Notes: a model not told the origin generated them from the letters alone. A stretch of DNA of 64,000 bases from Rotaria macrura (GCA_900239685.1 OENT01000178.1:107457-171456); one strand, 5' to 3'. Counted from the first letter of the stretch, positions 26,801 through 38,938 are shown. Program-made: numbers and translations.

Positions 26801-29800
26801 CTTGCGAAAAACAATATCAGGTCAGAAGTTGTGTTGATAAAATACAAATGCTAGATTCCTAAGCTACAAAAGAACCAGTACCAGCGGATTTGGATATTAA
26901 CGATGCAGAATTGATAAAAACATGGTTCTGGATATCAGGGGTACTTTTGAAGGGTGATTGTACTCTGTATGTGGATATGCACCTAGGTCTGTTGATCACT
27001 ATCTATTTCACAATCACACAATACCCATTTGCTGCTGATGACATTATCAAGTCTCTAATCATGCTAATGTACACACTAGCACCGTGATTTCACTAATGAC
27101 TGCTAGAGCGAAAACTCATTTTACCACATAAAATCTAAAGTTTTCTGGAGAGAGAATCACTGCTGTCCTAAGAACTGTTAAGCTTTCAGCGAAACGTTAG
27201 CTGCAAATTTTGAGGAACATAATACAGTTTTGGATTCTCTGACACAGATAACCTTTATTCAAACATTATCTGAGATTGCTCACGCGTACTTGGATAAGTT
27301 ACACTACAAATCACTACCTACCCACACACGAAGCTACCTTCACTCGAAAACAGAACATGACACAAGTTCATCACACTGTCATGAATCAGATGAGAGAAAG
27401 CTTCCAATACCATCCAATAGAAAAACTTCTAACACATGAAGCCAACCTCCAGATACTACGAAAGGGGCATCCATATCACCAAAAACAAGCTATCCGAAAA
27501 GCCTATTCCGCTAAAATAGGGAACACAAAAGATATGGCAGGCCGAAACCACGAACCGAAAAAACCCGATCGGACGAAATTTCTGGTCAAGGAACTTGGCA
27601 CCCGTCAAATCGCTAGCGCGAAATCTTCATATTTGCTGTTGACCTTTGACCCCGAGCAATCAAGCAAATAAATGCTTTGCATTTCGAAGGACCCTCCCTT
27701 CAGTCTAGGGAATTAGTTAGGAAATACTCATGCACTATTCACTCTGTATTCACAGATACCCATACAAAAAATTTTCTATATCCCGATTGCTTACATCAGT
27801 CACTTCTATGTAGTATTCGCGATTCAATTTGAGGTCCATTAATACCGGACATTGCTCATATTCCACACAATTTCAAAGAGTAGCAACATTATTTCCATTA
27901 AGATATTTGTATTTGTTGGCATATTGACGAAGAACCTATAAGATAGAAATGAGAGTACTGTTTTATCGTTCCGTTTAGAGTTCAAAGTTATATTTCCTTG
28001 TGACGCGTTAGATTCGATATTCACCCTGTTCTAGAAAGCATGCGTTTCTCCAGCGAATTCTCTGGTCAATGAGAGGCATAGCATGATGCGTAGTCTGATT
28101 GAGAAATTAATCAAGAAGCGATAGAGCTCTATTGAGAAACATCTGGTACCAATACAGATCTGGTTCCAATCACAGGACAATTATTTATAATTACTATCTG
28201 ATTTATTAGTCCCAACGTGTGCACTAAATTTCAAATTAACGAACGAAAATCCGATCGATTATCGTTATGGTCCGCGATCCGTCACCATAGGGAATTTCAA
28301 CAACGACACAATACTGGATATTGTTGTTACCAATTATGATGCTAACAAGTTAACAGTATACTTTGGAGATGGCTATGGCACTTTTTCTATGCCACACACG
28401 TATGAGACTGGTGCTGACTCAGCTCCATATATGGTTGCTGTCGGTGATTTCAACAACGACCATCGAGATGATATTGCCGTCGCGAACTTCGGAACAAACA
28501 GCGTTGGTATACTTCTTGGAGCCCTTAACGGGTCTTTTATCAGTCAAACACCGATCTCAACTGCATCGTCTCGTCCAATTTGGATTCATGTTTCTTATAT
28601 CGATAATGACACAGCAGCAGATATTGTTACAGCGAACTATGGTACACACAGTGTCAGTATATTCTATGGGTACGGAAATGGGAGCTTCTCGTATCCCAAA
28701 ACGTACTCAACGGGCTATGATTCTTTTCCGATGGCCGTTATCAGTGGAGACTTAAATAACGATAAACAAATGGACCTTGCTATCGCCAACTTTGGCACTA
28801 GTACTGTTGGGATATTGCTTCAAATTCACGAAAGAATCTTTACAAATCAAATTATACTCGCTACTGGTCTCAATTTTTATTCATACTCGCTTGCCGTTGG
28901 TGACCTCAACGATGACACTAAGACCGATATCGTCCTTGCCAATCACGCAGATAACAATATCGGTGTACTCTTGAGCCATGGCAACGGAACCTTTCAAAGT
29001 CAAACGACCTATTCACTCGGAAAAGCCATTCCATATAAGGTACTCATTGGTGATATGAATAACGACAATCTAATGGATTTAATAGTCACCAATAAGAACA
29101 ATGAAAGTATTTGTGTATTACTCGGACACGGTAATGGCACTTTTGCAAGTCCAACATTTTATTCAAGTGGATCTTCTTCTTCAATCTCCATTGCCATTGG
29201 CGATTTAAACAAAGACAACCGTCTAGATATCGTCTTCATCAACAATGACACAGACACCATAGACATCATGTTAGGTTACCCAGACGTTGTTTTAAGTTCA
29301 TCAGTGACTTTTTTAGCTGGCAGTTATCCAGTTTCCGTAGCTGTCGGTGATTTTAATAATGACACTAGACTAGATATTGTCGTTACTAATGTCTATGATA
29401 ACACTATAAGTGTCCTACTCGGCTATGGGAATGGCTCTTTTGCCAATCTCACAAAATTTTCAACTGGTTCTCGGCCACAATCTGTAGCTGTTGGCGACTT
29501 TAATAACGACTTTCGACTAGATATTGCCGTCGCTAATTGGTATGATAACACAATAAGTGTCATCCTTGGTTATGGTAATGGCTCTTTTATGGATCAAGCG
29601 ACATTTTTAACTGGTTCTGGACCATACTCTGTAGTTGTTGGTGATGTGAATAACGACTCTCAACTAGATCTTGTCGTTGCAAACTATGATGATAACACAA
29701 CAAGTGTCATTCTGGGTTATGGCAATGGCTCTTTTGCCAATCACACAACATTTTCAACTGGTTCTGGGCCACAATCTGTAGTTGTTGGTGATGTGAATAA

Positions 29801-32408
29801 CGACTCTCAACTAGATCTTGTCGTTGCTAATTTCTATGATAACACAATAAGCATCCTTCTCGGCCATGGGAATGGCTCTTTTGCCAATCAAATGACATTT
29901 TCGACTGGCAATGAGCCATGCTCTGTAGCTGTCGGTGATTTTAATAACGATACTCGACTAGATATTGTCGTTGCTAATCTTCTTGATTACACAATAAGTG
30001 TCCTTCTGGGTTATGCCAACGGCTCTTTCGCCAGTCAAGTGAGATTTTCAACCGGTTCTCAGCCAAACTCTGTGGCTGTTGGTGATTTTAATAACGACAC
30101 CCTGCTAGATATTGTCGTTGGGAATTCGAATGACAACACAATAAGTATCCTTCTCGGTTATGGCAATGGCTGTTTAGCCAATCAAACGACATTTTCAACT
30201 GGCATTGGGCCACAATGTGTAGCCGTCGGTGATTTTAATAATGACACTCGATTAGATATTGTCATTTCTAATTCGAATGATGACACAATAAGTGTACTAT
30301 GTTTTTTTGATCCTGGTGCTCTGAAAAATGGAATGGTATTCACTCCTGGCGGAGGTGCGCTTTTGCGAAGCTTTACTCTGCTTGATGTGAATGATGATAG
30401 TTATCTTGACATCGTAGTGGCAAACTTTGGCTCTGATAGCATAGGTCTCTTGCTGGGAAATGGAAATGGCAGTTTTGGAAAGCAAGCAATGTTATCAACG
30501 GGATTCGGTTCTCACCCTTCCGCAATCGCCATTCAGGATTTTAATAAAGATGGTCATGCGGATATGGCTGTAACCAATTATGGCATTAATAGTATTGGTT
30601 TGTTTCTCGGAAGTGGAACTGGATCGTTTAAAAGTCAAGGAATTTATGGTACTACTTTGGGTTTAGGTCCATCACAAGTTGTTGGTACTGTTTTAAAACC
30701 TAATGATCGAGCAGTAATCGTTGTTTCGTACGATGGTATTGATGATTTAGATGTGTATGGAGTCTATGACATTGCATATTTTCCCAATCAAACGACATTT
30801 TCAACTGGCAACAATCCATCGCTTATAGCTGCTGGTGACTTTAATAACGACACTCAACTAGACATTGTCGTTGCGAACGAAGGTGACAACACAATAAGTG
30901 TCTTTCTCAGTTATGCCAATGGCTCTTTCGCCAATCAAATGACATTTTCAACTGGTCTTGGTCCATACTCTGTAGCTGTTGGCGACTTTAATAACGACTA
31001 TCGACTAGATATTGTCGTTGTGAATTCGAATGATAACACAATAAGCATCCTTCTCGGCTACGGCAATGGCTCTTTTATGGATCAAATGAAATTTTCAACT
31101 GGTTCTCAGCCGTTCTCTGTAGCTGTAGGTGATTTCAATAACGACGATCGACTAGATATTGTCGTTGTGAATTGGAATGATAGCACAATAAGTATCCTTC
31201 TCGGCTATGGCAATGGCTCCTTTACGAATCAAACCACATATTCAACTGGCAATTGGCCATCTTCTGTAGCTGTTGGTGATTTTAATAACGACAATCGACT
31301 AGACATTGTCGTTGCTAATTACTTTGATAACACAACAAGTGTCATTCTCGGTTATGGCAATGGCTCTTTTATGGATCAAGCGACATTTTTAACTGGTTCT
31401 GGACCAAAATCTGTAGCTGTTGGTGATTTTAATAATGATACACGACTAGATATTGTCGTCGCTATTCCAAATGATAACACAATAAGTGTCCATCTCGGTG
31501 ATGGGAATGGCTCGATGGTCAATCAGACGACATTCTCAACGGGTTCTTTTCCACGCTCTCTAGCTGTTGGGGATTTTAATAACGACACCATACTAGATAT
31601 AGTCACCGTTAATGTTGGTGACAACACAATGAGTATCCTTCTCGGTTATGCCAATGGCTCTTTTATGGATCACATGAAATTTTCAACTGGTTCTGGACCA
31701 TACTCTGTAGCTGTTGGCGATTTCAATAACGACACGCGGCTAGATATTGTCGTTGTGAATTCGAATGTAAACACAATAAGTGTTCTTATCGGATATGTGT
31801 ATGAATTATTTTTACACCAAATGATTCTAAGTACTGGGGATGGATCTCGACCTAAATCGTTGGCTGTTGGGGATTTTAACAAGGACAAACAAGTAGATAT
31901 TGTAGTGGCTAATGCAGGGACTAGTACCGTTGGGATTTTTCTGCAAAACAGCGATGGTTTTTTCTCGAATCAAATCACATATTCAACTGGCTCTATACCA
32001 TGGTGCGTGGCTGTCGAAGATTTTAACAACGATACTTCACTGGACATCGTCGTCGCTAATTATGGTAATGACAGCGTTGGGATATTTCTAGGATACGGTA
32101 ACGGGTCGTTTTCCAATCAGCAGTCTATTACGACTGGTACTGGTTCTCAACCAAAAGCGCTGGCTTTTGTTGATTTCAATGGTGATACTATAGTAGATAT
32201 TATCGTTTGTAATTATGGCATCGGTGATGTAGGCGTGCTGCATGGGAACGGTGATGGAACGTTCCGTGACATTATTTCTTTTTCTGTCGGTTATAAGTCT
32301 GAACCTTTCTTAATTTCTGTCGGTGATTTTAACAATGACGAAAAACTGGATTTTGCTGTAGCCAACGAAAATTATGACAATTTAGAAATTTTCTTACAGT
32401 CTTGTTAA
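23811..32408 (+). CDS. Type II membrane protein with 28 FG-GAP/VCBS repeats
   Basis: Proposed exons 23811-23971, 24023-24144 and 28210-32408 join in phase to 1493 codons plus stop. Residues 1-67 are polar and probably cytosolic. Residues 69-91 form one membrane span (PIFAISIFTMISMAAGILVV) followed by RK, giving a type II anchor. From about residue 112 onward there are 28 tandem units of about 49 residues. Each carries the Ca-binding loop DFNNDTRLDIVV and then ISVLLGYGNGSF with an NGS glycosylation site. This is the FG-GAP/VCBS repeat of integrin-like beta-propellers, so an extracellular adhesion or surface role is likely. Units 13-16 and 26 are the least regular. An intron acceptor just before 23796 suggests a 5' non-coding exon. 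The 28210-32408 exon is certain; the link across a 4065-nt intron rests on a strong donor (CAAG/gtatgt) and matching phase 1. Without splicing, the first frame would stop at 24161. Confidence 0.8.
24362..24831. mobile_element. Fold-back MITE (470 bp), CTAA-flanked
   Basis: Arms start CCAAGTAGATAAAAC on the left and CTAAGTAGATAAAG from the right, then both continue to CAAAAACGCGTTT. CTAA occurs directly outside both ends (24358-24361 and 24832-24835), a candidate 4-bp target duplication. A TCGAGGTTCC word in each arm also occurs at 33113, so it is related to the sequence starting at 33041. Confidence 0.7.
25669..25685. mobile_element. hAT MITE terminal fragment
   Basis: ATTCGTTTCGGTCTCTG is identical to the right terminus of the small hAT MITE at 62517-62620. 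A weak left partner, CAGTGGAACTGAATC, begins at 25633, but the flanks show no 8-bp duplication. Confidence 0.45.
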
Positions 32409-33040
32409 TGCGCAGACTTTTAGCTTGAGTAGTGCTTTTTTGTTTCTAATATTTTTAACATGCAACGATTTCTAGTAATAAATCTTTTGACTTTTTCGAT
32501 ATATATCCCTTGCTTTATCGTCTCTTCTTAATCGAGACCTCAGAAAGTTTCACTTCACGAAAGGAAAAGAAAACCCAACTTCCACAAAAGCTGGCATCGA
32601 ATATACCGTGACAGGAGGAGAGAACATTAAACACTTGTCCTCAAACTTATTTTGGTAAATCGTTGGATGATTCGTGACTGATGACCCGAAGGGTTTATGA
32701 TGATACTTATATCTTAACATGAAGAACTTATATGAAACTGTTGAAGATTTTATAATTAAGAGGAGCTTTGGGACAGAATCGTCCAATTATATACGGGTCA
32801 CCCTGTGGTTAAATTTTAGATTGAGATTTTTCATATGTTCTTTGAAAATTCGTAGTATGAATATAAAAACGCCAAAATGTTAGAATCGCAAGTTGATGCA
32901 TTATGAAGATATACAAACACAAGTATATAATCCACGCCGTTTCTATCGAAATTTGTCATTTTTTCTGAGCTTTGTGTGCATCTCACTTCGTTGGTCGAAA
33001 CTAAGTCTAATCTACAAATTCATGTATGAAACATTGACCA
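32409..33040. other. 3' flank of the FG-GAP gene, no gene seen
   Basis: AT-rich sequence directly after the TAA. AATAAA-like words near 32478 (AGTAATAAATC) may serve 3' end formation. The minus frame 32550-32786 matches nothing. Confidence 0.35.
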
Positions 33041-33690
33041 CCCAAGCAGACAAAAAAAAATAAAACGGGTTTAAACGCTATACTTTCTCAGCGCGTTTTT
33101 GGATGCCAGTCGAGGTTCCCGATTGGCATCCAAAAACGATTGAAAACAAACGACGTGTAAACGCTGAAACTTTCTCGCCATCAGTTATTTTCTATGATAA
33201 CACGCCTACTTTTCCGAAATACACATTTACGCACAAAAAACGGCCCGATGCACGTCCAGATACGTGAGGCGTTTTTACCTTACAGTCGGGAACGCCGATT
33301 AGCAGAGTAACACGCTCAGGAAAAGTAGGCGTGAAAACGATACGCTTTTACGAAAATATACTTTCACGCCGTTTGAAAGCTATGCGAAAGTATCTATCAA
33401 AACAGCATACTCATAGCCCACTCTCGGCCTCACTCAAATTCCGCTAACATCCCAAGAACCATATAGAATAAACCATCAGGTCAAGTTTACAACGCAAACA
33501 TACATGCCACATTGCATATACGTCCGCTCTGGAGTGCGCATCGAGAAACTGCTAAATTATCAATCAATTGCAAGTGTACCGGAGCACGATTACTGAAAAG
33601 GAATTCCCTCCAGTACTACTTTGAGAAACCACCCTGAAGGTACCCGGTAGCTACTATAACGTAGCACAGAGGTACAGAAAACTTAAGTTG

Positions 33691-34140
33691 AAGTACCTCA
33701 AAGGTACCAAACGCTTAATCCCAAGTATCTCTGTGGTTCTAATCACATACTTTCAAGTACCTCAGAGGTACGAATCGCTTATTCTAAAGTACCTTAGAGG
33801 TACAAAACGCTTAATCCTAAGTACCTCAAAGGTACAAAACATATATTCTACAGTACCTCAGAGGAAACAAACGCTTAAACCTAAGTACCTCAGCAGTACG
33901 AAATGCATAATCCCAAGTACAGAGGTACCAAACGCTTAATACGAAGTATCTCAGAGGTACGAATCGCTTATTCTAAAGTGCCTTAGAGGTACTAAAAGCT
34001 TAATCCCAAGTACCTCGGAGGCACTAAACACATATTCTCAAGTACCTTCGAGGTACAAAACGATTAATTACAAGTACCTTACAGGTAGGAAAAAACACTC
34101 AAAAGTACCACAGAGTAATAGAAAAACAACACCAAACTAT
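33691..34140 (+). repeat. 32-bp satellite, about 14 units
   Basis: The unit is close to AAGTACCTCAGAGGTAC followed by a 15-bp tail such as GAATCGCTTATTCTA or CAAACGCTTAATCCC. The core GTACCTC(N)GAGGTAC is palindromic in most units. Two blocks of units (starting near 33755 and 33945) share the same tail variants in the same order, indicating a higher-order duplication of about six units. Degenerate half-units flank it from 33650 to about 34205. The frame 33688-33939 is a by-product. Confidence 0.85.
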
Positions 34141-35478
34141 CGTACATGTACTAAAAACTGTCAGTAAAGTACCACGCAATTACTAAAAACCCAATCTGGA
34201 GTACAACACAAGTATCCTAAACATCATAAAATTACCATAAATCCGTTCTCTAAGAAGACTATTTACAGAAATAAATCATCAAGACTTTCACGTTCTCAAT
34301 GTAAAAACCGTACTGCACGCATCCACTTTCCGACCAATGCCTGCTCTAGTCAAAAAACTAATCATTCGGATTCGTCGACCTCGATAACCTATAGGAAACT
34401 TTCATGAGAATCGGAATTGGAGGTCACCTAGAACTTTTACCTTTTAAAATTCGGAGATGGGATCGATGCGGATTCTGACTAATGGAAGTTTTAATGTAAA
34501 AAGTAATGGCGGATTTGGATTCCTATACTTCGAGAACCTGTTCAAAATTTTCATCAGACTGAGCGAAGGAGCGAAGCTTCGAAATCTGAGATTAGTTTCT
34601 GTTTTAATGTGTTCACTGGAGAGTCTCAGTTTTTATTACAGTCTTCTTACTTGATTGTGACCTCGTTAAGAATGGAATCGCTGCTGAAAAAGTGGGTAAA
34701 TTTTTTTCTCATCAGGAAAGTGTTTCAATGGATAGTACCGAGTTAATATATAAGTAGAGGATGGTGAATAGGCGTCCTTGCACTTCGATTCAAACTGCAT
34801 CACGACGAATCTATTTCTTCCAGCGGTAGTGAATTGAACTGGGATTTACAGTATAATATTTTCCCATATGTGAGTTGACTTTGGAACTTCGAATATCTTT
34901 TTTGCTATTGGGGAAGTCTAAGTTTTAATTTGTTCATGATTGAGCAATAAGTTTTCAGAAGGATGGAGCTCATGATCGAAATTCTCGAGTTCGGGGCGCA
35001 GTGTTGTTAACTTTTGTAGCTTATCGATATTTTCTGTTATAGCTTTCCGCTTTCTTCGAAAATCAGATTGAGACATGTTTACGGGAATCGTAAATGTTTA
35101 AGTCGGTTTAAACATATGAAGTTGGGTGTAATGATACCTATGATCACCGCAGAGGACTAGTAGCCATTGGTGTCACTGTTTGATCCCAAGGTGCCGGTAC
35201 ATTGGTTTCAGTGTCTTGCCCTTCAAAATTTAGTGTACACATACACCCTTGTTACAGAAATATTCTTCTTACAGTGACTTACTGTCTTTCTCGAGTTGGT
35301 CAAACATATCCTCATTAAATTTACACTGTCTGAGTTGCTATGAGTCCGATTACTATGTGCTCAAGTTTTTTACAGTGAACTTCATAATAATAAACAGAAT
35401 CTTGCGGTACCCATCGAAAAAGAAGAATTTGTGGAATCCCATTCTAAGTTAAAATGAGTGTTCCTTAATTCATGTCAC

Positions 35479-35750
35479 NNNNNNNNNNNNNNNNNNNNNN
35501 NNNNNNNNNNNNNNNNNNNNNNNNNNNNNNNNNNNNNNNNNNNNNNNNNNNNNNNNNNNNNNNNNNNNNNNNNNNNNNNNNNNNNNNNNNNNNNNNNNNN
35601 NNNNNNNNNNNNNNNNNNNNNNNNNNNNNNNNNNNNNNNNNNNNNNNNNNNNNNNNNNNNNNNNNNNNNNNNNNNNNNNNNNNNNNNNNNNNNNNNNNNN
35701 NNNNNNNNNNNNNNNNNNNNNNNNNNNNNNNNNNNNNNNNNNNNNNNNNN
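35479..35750. other. Assembly gap (272 N)
   Basis: The run of N separates two scaffolded contigs. Nothing can be said about its content, and its length may be nominal. Reading frames reported across it are meaningless. Confidence 1.
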
Positions 35751-36078
35751 ATTATGTATGGTTTGGATATTATCACGTAACTTATATTATGCTGTGAAAA
35801 CGGAGAAATAAACACTACTGGAAAACGTTCGATATTAAGGTATTTAAATCGTTAAAGCGCAAGTTCCTGAAATTGCGCGTTTACACGCTAGTAAAATAAG
35901 GAGTTCAATGGTTTTCGCGGATAGATAATTTCGCACAAAAACTTTTGACCGTTTTCACATTCAGAAAAGCAATATCAAAAGGAACTACACGACCACTTCT
36001 TAAAATGCGCGTTTAAACACCAAAAAGTTATTTTTTGTGGCGTTTAAACGCGTGTTTCGAAATTCTTGTCTGCTTGGG

Positions 36079-37371
36079 CAGTGAGCTATATTGCTGACAT
36101 AAAGTCGAAGTATAAAATTCGATTGCATTTATTTTTCAACGTAGTTTTCTATGTCAGAAGCAAACGAATATGATAATTAATCTGTCTCAGACAAAAGAGA
36201 ACGGATCCTTATAGCTCGCGAAACATTGCATACTTTCAAATGCAAATCAAATGAAAAACGTAGGATATTTTCAATAAAGGTTTTTCGAGTAATCCTATTC
36301 TTCTTATATATTTTTAAAATACTTCCTTTGATTTTGACTTAGCTAATCATCGTCGAATGTGAAATTGAATATCATAATCTGATTTAGTATGAAAAACTGA
36401 GTTTATTAGAACATCTTTCAAAAAGGTTTTAATATTCTAATAATGGTTGCCTAGTGATTGTAATGAGCACCTATGAGTCCTACACTAGAATCACAACGAA
36501 TCATTTTTAACCAATAATTTTAGATTTTCACGAAAGAAACTAGATTCTCTAGAGCTAAATATTTTAGGAGTACAACCGAATTTCAATATTAAACGAATTA
36601 ATTTTGGCTAAGATATGAGGACACGATTGATAGCATCTACAACATTCTTCTATCAATTTCATGGACGTTTTTCAATTAGTTACAACTAGCGTGATTCCAA
36701 ATCGATTCAGCAGACCCTATAGATTTTTCTACTTTAGATATCTAGTACGTTTGTGCATCTACCCACGAATACTTGTCGTCAGAGGATGTGGGTGTGGGTT
36801 TGGTCGTGGCTGTTCGTGTCAGTGTTGATGTGCGTGTCCGCGTCCGTATCCTCTCCCGTATCCAAGTGTGTTGCAGCGTTATTATTTTAGATCGGGCAGA
36901 TTAGGTTTTTGTCTGTCTCTGTGTGATATACGGATGTACGCATGACTTATAACGACAAACACACTCATACACTCACAAACACCTAAACCCACACACACAA
37001 TCACACTAACGCTCAGACCCCTTCCCAGACTGGCATTCGCACCCCCACCCACGCCATCACCCTCACTTTCGCCCGCCGCCGCACTGACGCCCGCACTATA
37101 AAGAGGAAAGCCACACACACCCCAACGCCACACCCACAAGCAAACCCATGCTCACACAGATCCGCACACCAACATCGAAACCCTAACGCAGTAGCGCCCA
37201 CAATGACATCCGTACCGAGCCACACCCACAGCGAAACCAATACCCACACCCTCACTCACAGCCACAGGCATAGCCTAAGGATTCATGGGAGTTATTTCCT
37301 AGTACATGAAGTAATAAACAGTGGGTTGATTTTCAGAAAAAATTTGATTGCATTTTATATGTTATTTTGTA
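36079..37371. repeat. Non-coding stretch with CA/CCCAC-rich tracts
   Basis: 36780-36870 is G/T-rich (GTGTGGGTTTGG, GTGCGTGTCCGCGTCC). 36955-37275 is its strand complement in style, made of CACACC/CACCCACA words. Together they could fold back. The minus frames 36882-37139 and 37013-37255 arise from this low-complexity sequence. Confidence 0.55.
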
Positions 37372-38938
37372 TTATGTTTTTGTGTTACTGTTTTCCTCTT
37401 CAAGTTCTGATGTTTGATTTCTAAGAAGATAATTCACTGGCCCATTGACTAATTGCTCGTGTTTTAAGCGGTTTTCATATTTTCGATAAATATCATAGTA
37501 ATTACTTTCGCCATGAACAGGCATGCTTGTGTAATTATGTTCATCTGTATAGGCAGAGAATTTAAATTGTGCACGACCTTGCTGATCAATATCATAATCA
37601 AATGTTGCTCTTGTTTTTCCTCTGGAATTTCCAGGTGATGATATAACATCAACAGCTACTTGTGCAACTTTGTCTCCGGTGAAGAAAATGAGCATTTACA
37701 CAGGTCATCTTAGTAATATCCTTTTTTTCAACAAATCGTTGAAGTTTTTTAAAATTTTGCTTTCGATCTTCCTTTTGTTGTATTAAATTGCTTTTGTTTT
37801 CTTCGTGTTCAGTGATTTTCGGCATATTTTTCGCTTCAATTGCTGCGTTTGTCAAGGCAATTTGTTCTCTAATTTGAGAATCGATATTATCGATAACCGA
37901 TTCATGATGAGCTTTCCCTGCTTCTGAATTTGTATAAGAGAAAGCTTTTGCTACCTGATCTTCCAACTCAGTTTGAGGTATTTTCTTCAGAGTTTCATAT
38001 GCCTCCATTATCTTCCTTCGATCCTTTTCGGGTACTTGTTCTTCAACTGCTTTTCTATTTGATTTTTCATGTAACATGTTACCTTTTCCACCATTAACTT
38101 TATAAATAGCATTTTTTGTCCCTTCTTGAGCTGCCGTCATTATTGCACTTGTTGTAGCACTTACAACAGTTCGTTTAAAATCATAATGATCTTGGTTTCC
38201 AGCAGCTATATTTGTACCTTGAACTGCTGCATCACTTAATCCTGAAGTTGTTCCACTTACAGCAACACGTGTAATACTTTTGGCAACACCATTTGTGACC
38301 CCTTTCGTTAAGTTGGAGCTAAGATGACTGCTTGCACCACCTAACCCACCAACAGCAGCACCAATAGCCCATGCAGCTACCGTTCCATTTTCCTTACCAT
38401 TTGAATCAAAATTTTTCCCGTAATTGGACCAATTTTTATCAGTTGTTGAACATTGTTTAACTTCATCGATTGCTTTTGTTGTAATTCCAGCTACAGCACC
38501 AGCAGTAAGTCGTACGGCAAGTTTTTTGGCACCAGCCATTGCAATTTTTTTGGAGCTTTGCTTAACTAGATTCGCAGCAACTGTTTCACCGGCTGCACCG
38601 ACTCCACCAGTTACCACTCCAGTTATAGCGCCGAATGCTACATCAGCTGCGAACATTTTACCGTGTATCCTCTCATGTTTAATTACTTTCTCAGCTCCGT
38701 TAAAAGCAGAACTAATACCAGCGCCTAACATCATTCCACCAGCAAGAACAGCCGCTGCGCCACCAGTAAATATACTTAAAACCAAACCACAAATACTCAA
38801 TGCTATTCCTCCGGGAATAGCTACAAACTTTTGCACTCCATCTGCAAGCCCATTAACATTACAGTTGCAATCACAAGAAATTCTGCTTTGACATTCTTCA
38901 TGCTGACATTTTAAACATTTATCGCAAACCCAAACCAT
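37372..38938 (-). CDS. Unrecognised Cys-fronted, Gly/Ala-rich protein; apparent frameshift
   Basis: An intronless frame starts at ATG 38938 and runs 429 codons to 37649. It opens with a cysteine cluster (CDKCLKCQHEEC, then CDCNC), possibly metal-binding. Several Gly/Ala-rich, weakly hydrophobic segments follow (GGAAAVLAGGMMLGAG, GAITGVVTGGVGAAG, AIGAAVGGLGGA), resembling glycine-zipper membrane or pore-like regions. The C-terminal half is charged and likely helical (KDRRKIMEAYETLKK; IEAKNMPKITEHEENKSN). Just after ITKMTCV the coding signal moves by +1 into a second frame that stays open to 37372 (TGDKVAQVAVDV..., RGKTRATFDYDIDQQG). So either a one-base indel, a 34-nt intron, or two overlapping frames is present. 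I do not know the family. The Gly/Ala design recalls pre-toxin regions of some secreted proteins and a transferred origin is possible, but nothing here proves it. Confidence 0.65.

Larger units (their letters stand above)
24145..28209 (+). other. Proposed 4-kb intron of the FG-GAP gene
   Basis: It contains a fold-back element at 24362-24831 and a hAT terminal fragment at 25669-25685. Open frames at 25337-25618 (-), 26026-26283 (+), 26890-27087 (+) and 27276-27671 (+) are unrecognised and not phase-linked to the flanking exons. About 27300-27670 has less AT-rich, codon-like composition and may be the relic of an inserted element. It is possible that this stretch instead separates two genes. 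Confidence 0.45.
33041..36078. mobile_element. Candidate 3-kb element with inverted CCCAAGCAGACAA ends
   Basis: CCCAAGCAGACAA at 33041-33053 is repeated exactly inverted at 36066-36078. Both subterminal zones carry GTTTAAACGC/GCGTTTAAAC words. The sequence between holds a 32-bp satellite, non-coding DNA and the assembly gap, so it may be one composite element or two related elements each missing an end. No target duplication was found. The termini resemble those of the MITE at 24362-24831. Confidence 0.45.

Noticed and set aside
27230-27671. Possible coding exon in the FG-GAP intron
   Set aside because: Composition is gene-like, but the two overlapping frames match nothing and lack phase-compatible splice sites.
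33691-34140. CRISPR-like array
   Set aside because: Units are contiguous 32-bp repeats with no unique spacers, in a eukaryotic setting; it is a satellite.
35458-35815. Long frames across the N run
   Set aside because: They consist almost entirely of unknown bases.
38424-38891. 155-codon plus-strand frame
   Set aside because: Antisense shadow of the Gly/Ala-rich minus-strand gene; its Ala/Pro/Thr richness follows from the complement of Gly/Ala codons.
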